Part shown: piece after piece, positions 34,026 through 44,231 of the stretch
Layout of the letters: each line of letters opens with the position of its first letter
How positions within the stretch are numbered: the stretch's first letter is position 1
NCBI RefSeq assembly: GCF_000830005.1
Contig: NZ_CP010407.1
Location: forward strand, 7,204,001-7,268,000
Reading direction: 5' to 3'
DNA from: Streptomyces vietnamensis
GTDB taxonomy: Bacteria; Actinomycetota; Actinomycetes; Streptomycetales; Streptomycetaceae
DNA length: 64,000 nucleotides
Notes under the pieces: model-generated
Told to the model about the DNA's origin: nothing
The model's database searches: none
What the model saw: only the letters and a program-made list of their open reading frames with translations
Program-made: the position numbers and the translations under genes

Positions 34026-36863
34026 TCAGTCGTCGTGCAGGAGGTCCCGGAGTTGATGGCGACTGCTGATGCCGAGCTTGGGATAGACGTTGTAGAGGTG
34101 CGAGCCCACCGTACGCGGCGAGAGGAACAGCCGCTCGCCGATCTCGCGGTTCGACAGACCGCCCGCGGCGAGCCGCGCTATCTGCTGCTGTTGGGCCGTC
34201 AGCTCGGCCATCCGTTCGGCGGCGCCGGAGACGGACGCGGAGACGTCGGCGGCACCCGTCGCGCGCAGCTCGCCGCGGGCCGCGTCCGCGAGCGCCCGGG
34301 CGTCGAGCCGCACCGCCACCTCGAGGACCGCGGCCAGCTGGGCGCGGGCCTCCAGGGGCCTTCGGCGCCTGCGCAGCCAGATCGCGTAGTGCAGACGGGC
34401 CTGCGCCCGCTCCATCGGCCAGGTGTCCGCGTCGGGGTTGACCAGAGCCAGCCGGAAGTGGTGCTCGGGATCCGCTTCCTCGTCGACGAGGGCGGCCGCA
34501 TGGTGCAGCAGGAGCGTCATGCGGGTCGTCGGCCGCTCGCCGAGAGCCGCCCGCACCGCGCCGAGGACCCGCGCCGCCTCCTCCCTCCGGCCGGCGCGCT
34601 GCGCGGCGGCCGCCAGTTCGCTGATCGACCGTGGGGGCAGGAAGGGGGCGATCGGCGCTCCGTCCTCGCCGAACAGAGCCCTGAAGTGGTGGAACGCCCG
34701 CTGCGCGTCCCCCAGGGCCAGTGCGTGGAGGCCGCCGGCGCGCAGCATCCTGGCCCGAGTGGCCTGGTTCTCACCGAGGTTGACGGAGCGCCAGTGGGGG
34801 CTGGTGAACGGGATGTCCGGCAGGCTGTCACCGCGCAGCGCGCGCAGCGTCACCTCCAGCGCCTCGAGGTCCAGGCCGACGCGGGTCAACCGGTGCACGA
34901 CGGCGTCGGAGCGCCCTTCGTCGATCAGGGCCTGGGCCTCCGGCCATCGGCCCATCGCGATGAGGGTGTCCACATGGTTCGCCAGCGCCCACACGCGCGA
35001 GCCCCACGCCCCGCAGGCACCCTGCGAGGTGCTCGCCTGCCGGTACAGCTCCGCGCACAGCTCCGACTCGTCGCGGTGGTACGCCACCGAGGCGTCGGCG
35101 AGGAGACGGGGCAGGGGAGCCGGGCCGTCGAGCGGTCCGGGCGGCGCGACGGGCGCCCGGCGGGCCGCGCTGCCGTCGTGGGCGTCGATGGACGCGGACA
35201 CGTACGCTTCCAGGGCCGCCGGCACTCCGGGGCCGGTGAGCCCGGCGACGCAGCCCCGGTCCACGGGCTCGGCGAGTCCGGCGGGCGTGACGGGACCGGA
35301 GCGCCCGGCACGGTCGTCCCGCGCCTCGGGCGCCTCCCGGGCCACCTGCCTCGCGCGGTCGAGCAGGCGCGGCAACTCCTCCCGGTGCTCCGGCAGACCG
35401 GACTGGTGCGCGATCGCCGCCGCGAGCGCGGTGAGCGCGAAGGACGCGGCGGCGGTACGCGGGGGAGAGTGCCGCCACGTGTCCAGAAGGAGCCCGAACG
35501 CCTCCCGCTGGAACGAGAGCAGGGCCAGTGCGCCGGCCATGGCGCAGGCGGCGACGCACCGCAGGTCCGGGTCGCGGTTGACCCGGGAGAACTCCGTGTA
35601 CAGGTCGCGGACCCACTCGGGATCGCCGAGATCACTCGCCGCCGCCATGGCCGCGGCGAGGCGGCGGGCCCGGTCCTCGTCGCTCCTGCTGAGCCGCGCC
35701 GCCCGCTCCAGCGCCTTCGTCGCGGCGAAGCGGTCTCCGCCGTGCAGGGCGTGGACGGCGGTCACCCGCTCCAGGGCGGAGGCCACCGCCTCGTCGGGGC
35801 CGATCGAGGCCGCGGCCAGATGCCAGGCCCGGTACGCCGGACTCTGGCCCGCTGCCGCCGCCAGGTCCCGATGGGCGCGCTGCCGCAGCTTCGCGGGCTG
35901 CCGGTGGAACGCCGCCGCACGCGTCAGCGGATGACCGAACGCGAGTCGGCCGTCGGCGATGCTGATCAGACCGGCTTCCTCCGCCGGGGTCCACACGGTG
36001 AGGTCGTCGGTGCCCAAGGAACCCATCAGCACGGGGAGTTCCTCCTCCCGCAGTGCGGCAGAGGCATGGAGCAGCGCGCGCTGTGTGTCCTGAGGGAGGG
36101 CGTCCAGACGCGAGGCGAGCGCCCCCGGGGCCGGGACCGGCCCGGCGCCGACGCGCTTGGCGCGGTTCAGCTCGACGACAGCCAGCGGATTGCCCTCCGC
36201 CTTCCGCAACAGCTCCAGTCGGAGCCGCCCCCGAGGCGCGTCCGGCTGCGCGTCCAGGAGCCGGGCCGCCGCCGCGGGGGACAACGGGCCGAGCCGCAGG
36301 GCGGGAAGATCGGCAGGGAAGCCGGGCGGGGGAGCCTCGCCGCGCGCGGTGAAGAGCATCGTCACCGCCTGGCTCGTGAGCTGCCGCCGTACGGAGAACA
36401 GGACGTCCAAGGAGGCGTCGTCGCAGTCCTCGGCGTCGTCCACCGCCACCAGCACCGGGTTCGTCCGTGCGAGTCGGGTCAACACCGCGAGCGTGACGGC
36501 ACCGAGCGCACGCCGCTCCTGCGGCCCGGCTCCCGCGCCCGGTTCGAAGGCGGTACGGAGCACGGGCCACCGGTCCTCCGGGAACAGGTCCGGCACGTCC
36601 AGGACCGGCAGCAACAGCCGGTGCAGCGAGGTGAAGGGCGCCGGCTCCTCCCCGCCCCAGCCCCGCGCCGCGAGGACCGGGGCCCCGCTCGCCGCGGCCG
36701 TCTCCTCGGCGAACCGCAGCAGCCGCGACCTGCCGGTGCCGGTCTCCCCGAGCACGAGCAGAGCCCGCGGCCCGGAACGTACGTCGAGGCAGCGCCGGAT
36801 CAGGCCGATCTCCTCGTCACGGCCGATCGGCACCGCCGCGCGTCCCGCTTCGAACTCCGTCAT
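34026..36863 (-). CDS. Large LuxR-type (LAL) regulator with altered Walker A
   Basis: 945 aa. N-terminal AAA/NACHT-like ATPase, long helical middle and C-terminal LuxR helix-turn-helix (LTAQQQQIARLAAGGLSNRE, LSPRTVGSHLYNVYPKLGI). The P-loop is GETGTGRSR: Arg (AGG) replaces the Lys that binds phosphate, while the Walker B strand VLVAVDDAED is normal, so ATP use may be reduced. The ATG at 36863 follows GGAG; a GTG at 36899 is possible. It is divergent from a second LAL and upstream of the Cys-type esterase, which it may control. Confidence 0.9.
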   Translation of the reverse strand: MTEFEAGRAAVPIGRDEEIGLIRRCLDVRSGPRALLVLGETGTGRSRLLRFAEETAAASGAPVLAARGWGGEEPAPFTSLHRLLLPVLDVPDLFPEDRWPVLRTAFEPGAGAGPQERRALGAVTLAVLTRLARTNPVLVAVDDAEDCDDASLDVLFSVRRQLTSQAVTMLFTARGEAPPPGFPADLPALRLGPLSPAAAARLLDAQPDAPRGRLRLELLRKAEGNPLAVVELNRAKRVGAGPVPAPGALASRLDALPQDTQRALLHASAALREEELPVLMGSLGTDDLTVWTPAEEAGLISIADGRLAFGHPLTRAAAFHRQPAKLRQRAHRDLAAAAGQSPAYRAWHLAAASIGPDEAVASALERVTAVHALHGGDRFAATKALERAARLSRSDEDRARRLAAAMAAASDLGDPEWVRDLYTEFSRVNRDPDLRCVAACAMAGALALLSFQREAFGLLLDTWRHSPPRTAAASFALTALAAAIAHQSGLPEHREELPRLLDRARQVAREAPEARDDRAGRSGPVTPAGLAEPVDRGCVAGLTGPGVPAALEAYVSASIDAHDGSAARRAPVAPPGPLDGPAPLPRLLADASVAYHRDESELCAELYRQASTSQGACGAWGSRVWALANHVDTLIAMGRWPEAQALIDEGRSDAVVHRLTRVGLDLEALEVTLRALRGDSLPDIPFTSPHWRSVNLGENQATRARMLRAGGLHALALGDAQRAFHHFRALFGEDGAPIAPFLPPRSISELAAAAQRAGRREEAARVLGAVRAALGERPTTRMTLLLHHAAALVDEEADPEHHFRLALVNPDADTWPMERAQARLHYAIWLRRRRRPLEARAQLAAVLEVAVRLDARALADAARGELRATGAADVSASVSGAAERMAELTAQQQQIARLAAGGLSNREIGERLFLSPRTVGSHLYNVYPKLGISSRHQLRDLLHDD

Positions 36864-37068
36864 CGCACTCCGACTCCCCGAGCGGGGCGGCTCGTCCACG
36901 CCCCTGCCGGGATGCTGTCAGGAGGGGGAGCGGGCCGCTTCTGTCATGTGACCAGTCATGCCGGAAGAGGGCCTGGCAGGATGGTGTCAACGCTGTGAAC
37001 AGGGAGTTCGCGGCCGGCCTCGCTCCACTGGGCGGTCCGGGGCGGCCGTGAGGCGGACGAGGGAGAGC

Positions 37069-39858
37069 ATGGACGTCGGCGCCGTCGAGGCACGCACGCG
37101 GGGCATCCGGGGCAGGGCCCGCGAGCTGGAGTGGATCGGCAGACTGGTCGAGGCCGCGGACGGTCCCGGCCCGAAGGTGCTCGTACTGACCGGTGAGCCG
37201 GGCGCCGGCAAGACCACCCTGCTGGACCACGCCGTCGACGTGGCCGCGGTCCGCGGCAGGCGGGTGCTCCGGGTCCGCGGCTGCGAGGGCGAGCAGGGCC
37301 TCGACTTCGCGGGAGTCCACCAGCTGCTGAGCCCCGTGCTCCGCGACATCGACCGGCTGCCGGCACGTCAGCGCGACGCCCTGCGGCACGCGTTCGGCAT
37401 GGACGACGGCGCCGGCGACGGCGGGCAGATACCCGAGCCGCTCGTCATCAGGTCCGGCGTGCTCACCCTCCTCTCGGAGGCGGCGACGGAACGGCCCCTG
37501 CTCATCGTCGTCGACGACGCCCAGTGGCTGGACGTCGGCTCCCTGGACGTGCTGGCGTTCGTCGCGAGGCGGCTGGAGGGCGAGCGGATGGCCCTGCTGC
37601 TCGCGGCACGGGAGGAGTCGGTGCCGGCGCGCTTCGACCGCGACTTCCCCCATCTGGCGACCGGCCCCCTCGACGGGGCGGAGGCGGGTCTCCTCCTCGA
37701 CGAGCAGCCGAATCCGCCGCGCGGCAAGGCCCGCGCCCAGATCATCGAACAGGCCGCCGGGAACCCGCTCGCCCTCATCGAACTCGCGCGGGCGTTCGCC
37801 AAGGGACCGGGCCTCCAGCGTCCCGGCGCGATCGAGGCCCTCCCGCTCACCACCCGCCTCGAGCGCCTGTTCGCGGCCGACCTGCCCGGACTTCCGCAGG
37901 AGACCCGCCATGCGCTGCTCCTGGCGGCGGCCGCCGGCACGGACCGGCTCTCCGACGTCCTGCACGCCGTCCCGGGCCTGGACGACCCCGAGGTCTGGCG
38001 GCCCGCCGAGGAGGCCGGGCTCGTACGCGTCGAGAACGGCGAGGTCCGGCTGCGCCACCCGCTGATCCGCTTCGCGGTCCACCAGGCCGCGTCCTTCGCC
38101 GACCGCCGTGAGGCCCATCTGGCGCTCGCCGCCGCGTTCGCCCACGAACCCGACCGCCGCGCCTGGCACCTGGCCGCGGCGGCGTTCGGCCCGGACGAGG
38201 AGGTCGCCGACGCCCTGGCGCAGAGCGCCGAGCGCTCCCGGCGCCGCGGCGGATACGCGGCCGCGGCCACCGCCCTCGAACGGTCGGCCGAACTCACCCC
38301 GGACACGGAGCGCCGCGCCGGACGTCTGCTCGCCGCCGCCGTCGCCGCCATGTACGCCGGGTACCCCCAGTGGGTGGGCGAGATCGCGGCCCGCGTGGGC
38401 ACCCTGACGCACGATCCCAAGCTGCTCGCCGAGGCGTCCCTGTGCGGAGGCTGGTCGCTGGCCGTCACGCTCCGCCATCAGGACGCCCTCGGATTCCTGC
38501 TGCCCGTGGCCGAAACCATGGCCACCGCCGCGCCCGCTCTGGCACTGGACGCGCTGGCGACGGCGGCGACCCCCGCCTACAACTCCGGTGACCCCGCGAA
38601 CCGCGCCGAACTGCAGCGCGTCGGTGATCTGATCCCCCCGCAGCCGGACCGGAGCGGCCGGCTCTGGGCAGACGCGGTCGCCCACCCCTTCACCGACCGG
38701 GAGACGCTGCTGCGGCGCCTGCGCGACCTGGCGGGTTCCTCGTGGGAGGAGGGTCCGGTTCTGGATCCCACCATGCTCGGCGAACTCATCATGCTCGGCG
38801 CCACCGCGTGGATCCTGGACGAGACCGACCTGTCCATACGGCTCCTCGGCCGGGCCATGGACCACTTCCGCCCGGCCGCCACGGCCGGCACCAACTGCAC
38901 GGTCACCCAGGCCCTCGCCCTCGCCCTCTTCGACAGCGGAGCATGGACGGCCGCCGGATCAGCCGCCGAGGAGGCGTTCTCCCTGGCCGCGGAAGCGGGG
39001 GCGGACAACGTCGCCGTGGGCGCACCGATCCTCCAGGCCACGCTGCGCGCCCTCCGCGGCGACCACACCGGCGCCCGGGAGCGGGCCGCCGAGGCCGTCC
39101 GCGGCATCGAACTGCGCAAGTCCCGCAGCCTGTACGTCCGTCACTGCCAGGCCCTCGGCATGGCGGCGCTCGCGGAGGGAGACCACGGGGCGGCGTACGA
39201 GCACCTCCGCCGCGTCTTCACCCAGGATTCCACTCCCGCCCCCGTGCACCACCACGCCTCCCTCCACCACCTCGCCGACCTCGCCGCGGCCGCCGTGCGC
39301 GTCGGCCAGGCGGACGACGCCCGCGCCGTGCTCCGCGCGGTCGAGGACATCCTGGGCACGCCCCGCTCCAGCCGCCTGGACGCGATCGTGCACCGCGCCA
39401 CGGCCCTCCTGAGCCCACCGGACGACGCCGAGCCGCACTTCCTCGCGGCCCTCGCCGACCCCGCGGGCGCCCGCTGGCCCTTCGAACGCGCCCTCGCCCA
39501 GCTGGACTTCGCCGAATGGCTGCGACGCCGCCGCCGTGCGGCGGAGGCACGTCCGCTGCTCGCGGCCGCCCTGGAGGTCTTCGAACGGCTCGACGCCCGC
39601 CCGTGGACCGAGCGTGCCACCGCCGAACTCCGCGCGGCGGGTGTCACCGTGACGGACTCCACCGCCCCGGAGGCCGTGGCCGGCCTGACGCCGCAGGAGC
39701 TGCAGATCGCCCAACTGGCGGCCGAGGGCCTGACGAACCGCGACATCGGCGCCCGGCTCTACCTGTCCCCTCGCACCATCGGCTTCCACCTGCACAAGAT
39801 CTTCCCGAAGCTCGGCATCACGGGGCGTGCTCAGTTGCGGGACGTACTGGGCCGGTGA
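37069..39858 (+). CDS. Large LuxR-type (LAL) regulator
   Basis: 929 aa. AAA-type domain with complete Walker A GEPGAGKTT (near residue 45) and Walker B LLIVVDDAQWLD, a long TPR-like middle, and the LuxR helix-turn-helix at the end (LTPQELQIAQLAAEGLTNRD, LSPRTIGFHLHKIFPKLGI). The ATG at 37069 has GAGGGAG upstream; in-frame sequence further up lacks coding character. It shares a 205-base promoter region with the divergent LAL at 34026-36863. LAL proteins activate catabolic or antibiotic genes; here the galactose oxidase lies downstream but with its own start region. Confidence 0.92.
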   Translation: MDVGAVEARTRGIRGRARELEWIGRLVEAADGPGPKVLVLTGEPGAGKTTLLDHAVDVAAVRGRRVLRVRGCEGEQGLDFAGVHQLLSPVLRDIDRLPARQRDALRHAFGMDDGAGDGGQIPEPLVIRSGVLTLLSEAATERPLLIVVDDAQWLDVGSLDVLAFVARRLEGERMALLLAAREESVPARFDRDFPHLATGPLDGAEAGLLLDEQPNPPRGKARAQIIEQAAGNPLALIELARAFAKGPGLQRPGAIEALPLTTRLERLFAADLPGLPQETRHALLLAAAAGTDRLSDVLHAVPGLDDPEVWRPAEEAGLVRVENGEVRLRHPLIRFAVHQAASFADRREAHLALAAAFAHEPDRRAWHLAAAAFGPDEEVADALAQSAERSRRRGGYAAAATALERSAELTPDTERRAGRLLAAAVAAMYAGYPQWVGEIAARVGTLTHDPKLLAEASLCGGWSLAVTLRHQDALGFLLPVAETMATAAPALALDALATAATPAYNSGDPANRAELQRVGDLIPPQPDRSGRLWADAVAHPFTDRETLLRRLRDLAGSSWEEGPVLDPTMLGELIMLGATAWILDETDLSIRLLGRAMDHFRPAATAGTNCTVTQALALALFDSGAWTAAGSAAEEAFSLAAEAGADNVAVGAPILQATLRALRGDHTGARERAAEAVRGIELRKSRSLYVRHCQALGMAALAEGDHGAAYEHLRRVFTQDSTPAPVHHHASLHHLADLAAAAVRVGQADDARAVLRAVEDILGTPRSSRLDAIVHRATALLSPPDDAEPHFLAALADPAGARWPFERALAQLDFAEWLRRRRRAAEARPLLAAALEVFERLDARPWTERATAELRAAGVTVTDSTAPEAVAGLTPQELQIAQLAAEGLTNRDIGARLYLSPRTIGFHLHKIFPKLGITGRAQLRDVLGR

Positions 39859-39993
39859 AACGCATGGAGGAGGGGGCTCCGCGTCCGGTTGGCGTGGGTT
39901 CGCGCCAACTCCCCTGTTTCGCGGTCGAGTTGATCCGGTCTGACTTATGTTCTTGGGGTCCGCAGCGGTTCACGGTTCGCCCAGGAGGTCCGA

Positions 39994-42510
39994 TTGCAGT
40001 CCAGACGCATCCGAGCCCTTGCCGGAGCATTCCGGCGCTCCCCCCTGCTCGTCGCCTTCGCCCTCGGCTCGCTGCTCGTCGGGCTCACCCCCTGGCTCGG
40101 AGTGGCGAGCACGAGGGCGGCGGGGGCCGGCCCGACGCCTCCGCCGGCGCCGCACCACGGCGTGGCACCGGCGAACGCCATGGAGCCGATGGCCCCCGTG
40201 CTCGACCGGACCGGATGGACCGCCACCGCGAGCGACGAGGAGACCGTCGGCGAGAACGGCCGCGCGGCCAACGTCCTCGACGGCAGCACGGCCACCATCT
40301 GGCACAGCAAGTGGACGGGCACCCCCGCCCCGCTCCCGCACAGCATCACCGTCGACATGCACCGCACGGCGGTGGTCTCGGCGCTCGTCTACAAGCCCCG
40401 CGCCACCGGGGCCAACGGGCGCGTCGGTGAGTACCGCATCCACGTGAGCGCCGACGGCCAGAACTGGGGCAGTCCGGTCGCCACCGGCACCCTCGCGGAC
40501 GACACCGCCGCCAAGACCCTCGGATTCGCCCCGCAGGGCGCCCGGTTCGTCCGGCTCACCGCCGTCACCGAGGCCGGCAACCGCGGTCCGTGGACCTCCG
40601 CCTCGGAGATCGACCTCCTCGGCGACCCCGGAACCCCGGCAGCCACCGTCGACCTGCCCCGGACCGGATGGACCGCCACCGCGAGCGACGAGGAGACCGT
40701 CAAGGAGAACGGCCGCGCGGCCAACGTCCTCGACGGCGACGCCGCCACCATCTGGCACAGCAGGTACTCCGGGACCGCGGCACCGCTGCCGCACAGCATC
40801 ACCGTCGACACACACCGCACGACGGCCGTCTCCGCCCTGGTCTACCAGCCCCGCAAGGACGGCCCCAACGGCCGCGCGGGCGCGTACACCGTCACCACCA
40901 GCACCGACGGCACCACCTTCGGCGCACCGGTCGCCTCGGGCACCTGGCGCGACGACGACACCGTCAAGACCGCCACCTTCACCCGCGTGAGCAACGCCCG
41001 TTTCATACGCCTGACCGTGACCGGCGAGGCCGGCAACCGCGGGCCCTGGACCTCCGCCGCCGAGATACGCCTGAGCGGACCGGCCAACCCGGCCGCCCAC
41101 GGATCCTGGAGCCGCATCACCGGCTTCCCCCTGGTGCCGGTGGCCACCGCCGTCCTGCCGGGCGACAAACTCCTGGCCTGGTCGGCGTACGCGATCGACC
41201 GCTTCGGCGGCAGCAACGGCTACACCCAGACCGCGATCCTGGACCTGAAGACGGGCAGGGTCACCCAGCGCCGCATCGACAACACCGGCCACGACATGTT
41301 CTGCCCGGGCATAGCGATGCTCGCCGACGGCCGGGTCCTGGTCACCGGCGGCAGCAACGCGGAGAAGGCGAGCATCTACGACCCGGCCACCGACGCCTGG
41401 TCCGCGACCGGCGACATGAACATCGCCCGCGGCTACCAGGCCATGACCCTGCTCTCCACCGGCGAGGCCTTCGTCCTCGGCGGATCCTGGAGCGGAACCG
41501 CGGGCGACAAGTCCGGCGAGGTCTGGTCCCCGGACACCGGCACCTGGCGCAAGCTCCCCGGCGTCCCCGCCGTCCCGGCGATGACGGCCGACCCGCGCGG
41601 CGCCTACCGCGCCGACAACCACATGTGGCTGTACGCCACCTCGGGCGGCAAGGTGCTCCAGCTGGGCCCGAGCAAGCAGATGAACTGGATCACCACCGGC
41701 GGGAACGGGAGCATCACCTCCGCCGGCCCCCGGGGCGACAGCCAGGACGCCATGACCGGCAACGCCGTCGCGTACGACATCGGCAAACTGCTCACCCTGG
41801 GCGGCTCGCCCGCGTACGAGAACAAGCCCGCCACCCGGCGCGCGTACACCGTGAGCATCGACGGCGATCGGGCCGAGGCCGCGCGCACGGGCGACATGGG
41901 CCACGCCCGCGCCTTCGGCAACAGCGTCGTCCTGCCCGACGGCAAGGTCGCCGTGTTCGGCGGGCAGGCGTACCCCGTGCCGTTCAGCGACGCCACGTCC
42001 GTGCTGACCCCCGAGCTGTGGGACCCGGCGACCGGACGCTTCACCCCGCTCGCCAGCATGGCCGTCCCGCGCAACTACCACAGCGTGGCGAACCTGCTGC
42101 CCGACGGGCGGATCTTCTCCGGCGGCGGCGGCCTGTGCGGCGACTGCGCCACCAACCACGCCGACGGAGCCGTGTTCACCCCGCCGTACCTCCTCAACGA
42201 GGACGGCTCGCCCAAGCCGCGTCCCGTCATCACCGGCGGCGTACCGCCCCGGGCCGCCGCCGGCACCTCGCTCACCGTCACCACCGGGGGGCCGGTGGCC
42301 TCCTTCGTCCTGATGCGGGCCGCGGCCGCGACCCACTCCACGGACAACGACCAGCGGCGGGTCCCGCTGGCCTCCACGGCCACGGGGACCGGGGCGTACA
42401 CGGTGTCCGTCCCGGCCGACAAGGGCGTGGTCCTGCCGGGCACCTACATGCTCTTCGCCCTCGACGCCCACGGGGTGCCGAGCGTCGCCCGGTTCATCAC
42501 CGTCTCCTGA
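39994..42510 (+). CDS. Secreted galactose oxidase (AA5-type copper radical oxidase) with two CBM32 domains
   Basis: 838 aa. A signal peptide (Arg-rich start, hydrophobic 16-40) is followed by two F5/8C/CBM32 sugar-binding domains (about 65-210 and 220-365), a kelch propeller and a C-terminal DUF1929 domain. All copper-site residues are present: Cys437 (HDMFCPG) and Tyr481 (RGYQ) for the thioether cofactor, Trp499 (GGSWSG), Tyr695-His696 (RNYHS) and His781 (THSTDNDQRR). The steps 437-481-499 and 695-781 equal those of Fusarium galactose oxidase (228-272-290, 495-581). It oxidises primary alcohols such as galactose C6 to aldehydes, making H2O2. The TTG start has AGGAGG six bases upstream. Fungal enzymes have one CBM32; here two near-identical copies occur. 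Confidence 0.93.
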   Translation: MQSRRIRALAGAFRRSPLLVAFALGSLLVGLTPWLGVASTRAAGAGPTPPPAPHHGVAPANAMEPMAPVLDRTGWTATASDEETVGENGRAANVLDGSTATIWHSKWTGTPAPLPHSITVDMHRTAVVSALVYKPRATGANGRVGEYRIHVSADGQNWGSPVATGTLADDTAAKTLGFAPQGARFVRLTAVTEAGNRGPWTSASEIDLLGDPGTPAATVDLPRTGWTATASDEETVKENGRAANVLDGDAATIWHSRYSGTAAPLPHSITVDTHRTTAVSALVYQPRKDGPNGRAGAYTVTTSTDGTTFGAPVASGTWRDDDTVKTATFTRVSNARFIRLTVTGEAGNRGPWTSAAEIRLSGPANPAAHGSWSRITGFPLVPVATAVLPGDKLLAWSAYAIDRFGGSNGYTQTAILDLKTGRVTQRRIDNTGHDMFCPGIAMLADGRVLVTGGSNAEKASIYDPATDAWSATGDMNIARGYQAMTLLSTGEAFVLGGSWSGTAGDKSGEVWSPDTGTWRKLPGVPAVPAMTADPRGAYRADNHMWLYATSGGKVLQLGPSKQMNWITTGGNGSITSAGPRGDSQDAMTGNAVAYDIGKLLTLGGSPAYENKPATRRAYTVSIDGDRAEAARTGDMGHARAFGNSVVLPDGKVAVFGGQAYPVPFSDATSVLTPELWDPATGRFTPLASMAVPRNYHSVANLLPDGRIFSGGGGLCGDCATNHADGAVFTPPYLLNEDGSPKPRPVITGGVPPRAAAGTSLTVTTGGPVASFVLMRAAAATHSTDNDQRRVPLASTATGTGAYTVSVPADKGVVLPGTYMLFALDAHGVPSVARFITVS

Positions 42511-42534
42511 CGGCACGGCACCCCGCTCGTCTCC

Positions 42535-42564
42535 GCGGCGGTACGGGCTCGCCCGTACCGCCGC
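42535..42564. terminator. Hairpin after the galactose oxidase gene
   Basis: GCGGCGGTACGGGC, two bases, then its exact inverse (42551-42564), 25 bases after the stop. Likely rho-independent-like terminator without T-run. Confidence 0.75.
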
Positions 42565-42658
42565 GTCACCGTCCACGGCCAGGCGCGGCACCGTGCCGCC
42601 GGGAAGGCCGCCGCCCTCCGGCTCGCGCCGGTTCCCCGATGCGAGGGCGTGTATCGCG

Positions 42659-42682
42659 GGCGTATCGAAAATCGCATACGCC
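42659..42682. promoter_or_regulatory. Inverted repeat upstream of vanZ-like gene
   Basis: GGCGTAT, ten bases, ATACGCC, 33 bases before the ATG at 42715, with a related direct copy (GTGTATCGCG) just upstream. The patch is AT-richer than its surroundings. Possible operator. Confidence 0.35.
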
Positions 42683-42714
42683 GCCGCAACGGCCCTCCGG
42701 TTCCCCTTGGGGGT

Positions 42715-43419
42715 ATGAACCACGACGCATCCCTGCCGGTGCCGCCCCGCCGCTCGCGCGGGATCGCGGTCCTCGCCCTGACGGTCCTCGGTGCGGCGGG
42801 CGCCGCGTTCGTCCTGCGGGGGCCGCTCCTGATGTCCGCCCCGAGGTGCATGGCCGGGCGGTGGCACGGTTGCTTCGACACGTTCAACGGCGTGGTGCTC
42901 ATGACGCTGGTCGCGCTGCCGCTGGCCCTACTGGTGGTGTGGGCGCTGGCGCACCGTCGGCGCGCCGACGGCGTCCCGTGGGCGTGGCGGAGGTCGCTGG
43001 CCGAGGTGGGCATGGTCCACGGGACGGTGCCGTTCCTGTGGCTGACCCTGATGCCGGGCGCCGGGGCCGGTGTCGTCCCCGGCCGGGTGAGCCTGGTCCC
43101 GCTGCGGGACCTGGCCACCATGGGGGCGCTCGGGATCGTCGGCAACCTGCTGGTCTTCGCGGCGCTGGGGTTCTTCGCCCCGATGCGGTTCGCGGCGGTG
43201 GCGTCCGTGCCGCGGGTCCTGGCGCTCGGGGCGGGCTGCTCGGTCCTGGTCGAGACCGCGCAGTACGTCCTCCGCCTCGACCGGGTGTCCTCCGTGGACG
43301 ACGTACTGGTCAACGCCGCCGGCGCCCTGCTGGCCGCACTGGCCTCGCGCCGCTGGTGGCGCAGTGCGGCGACGGAGCCGTCGGACCGGCCCCGCCCCGC
43401 GCCGGCACCGGCGGGCTGA
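42715..43419 (+). CDS. VanZ-family membrane protein
   Basis: 234 aa with about five hydrophobic segments. The C-terminal block VLVETAQYVLRLDRVSSVDDVLVNAAGALLAAL is the hallmark of VanZ. VanZ gives low teicoplanin resistance in enterococci by reducing lipoglycopeptide binding at the surface. The ATG follows TTGGGGG. It precedes a VanRS-like two-component pair by 117 bases, a gap filled by 12-bp repeats. Upstream ATG at 42649 adds a basic, non-hydrophobic stretch and is less likely. Confidence 0.85.
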   Translation: MNHDASLPVPPRRSRGIAVLALTVLGAAGAAFVLRGPLLMSAPRCMAGRWHGCFDTFNGVVLMTLVALPLALLVVWALAHRRRADGVPWAWRRSLAEVGMVHGTVPFLWLTLMPGAGAGVVPGRVSLVPLRDLATMGALGIVGNLLVFAALGFFAPMRFAAVASVPRVLALGAGCSVLVETAQYVLRLDRVSSVDDVLVNAAGALLAALASRRWWRSAATEPSDRPRPAPAPAG

Positions 43420-43431
43420 GCCGGGTGTCCG

Positions 43432-43503
43432 GTGCGTACGCGTCCTCGTACATGTCTCTGTACACGCCCCCGTACACGCTCTCGCGCACGTCCCCGTACA
43501 CGC
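43432..43503 (+). repeat. Six 12-bp tandem repeats upstream of the response regulator
   Basis: Units at 43432, 43444, 43456, 43468, 43480 and 43492; consensus CCCCGTACACGC, copies four and six identical, the first and fifth most diverged. They end 32 bases before the response regulator ATG. A regularly spaced array at a response regulator promoter suggests cooperative binding of the regulator, about one helical turn (12 bp) per site. A 7-bp inverted repeat GCATGCC/GGCATGC (43509-43515, 43533-43539) frames the start codon. Confidence 0.8.
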
Positions 43504-43535
43504 CGGCCGCATGCCGTGGTGCTTAGGCTTCGGGC

Positions 43536-44223
<688 letters not shown>

Positions 44224-44231
<8 letters not shown>

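Noticed and set aside
32880..36998. Plus-strand open frame of over 1300 codons
   Set aside because: Lies opposite the HSL esterase and LAL gene; Arg/Gly-rich with no domain, a GC-driven shadow.
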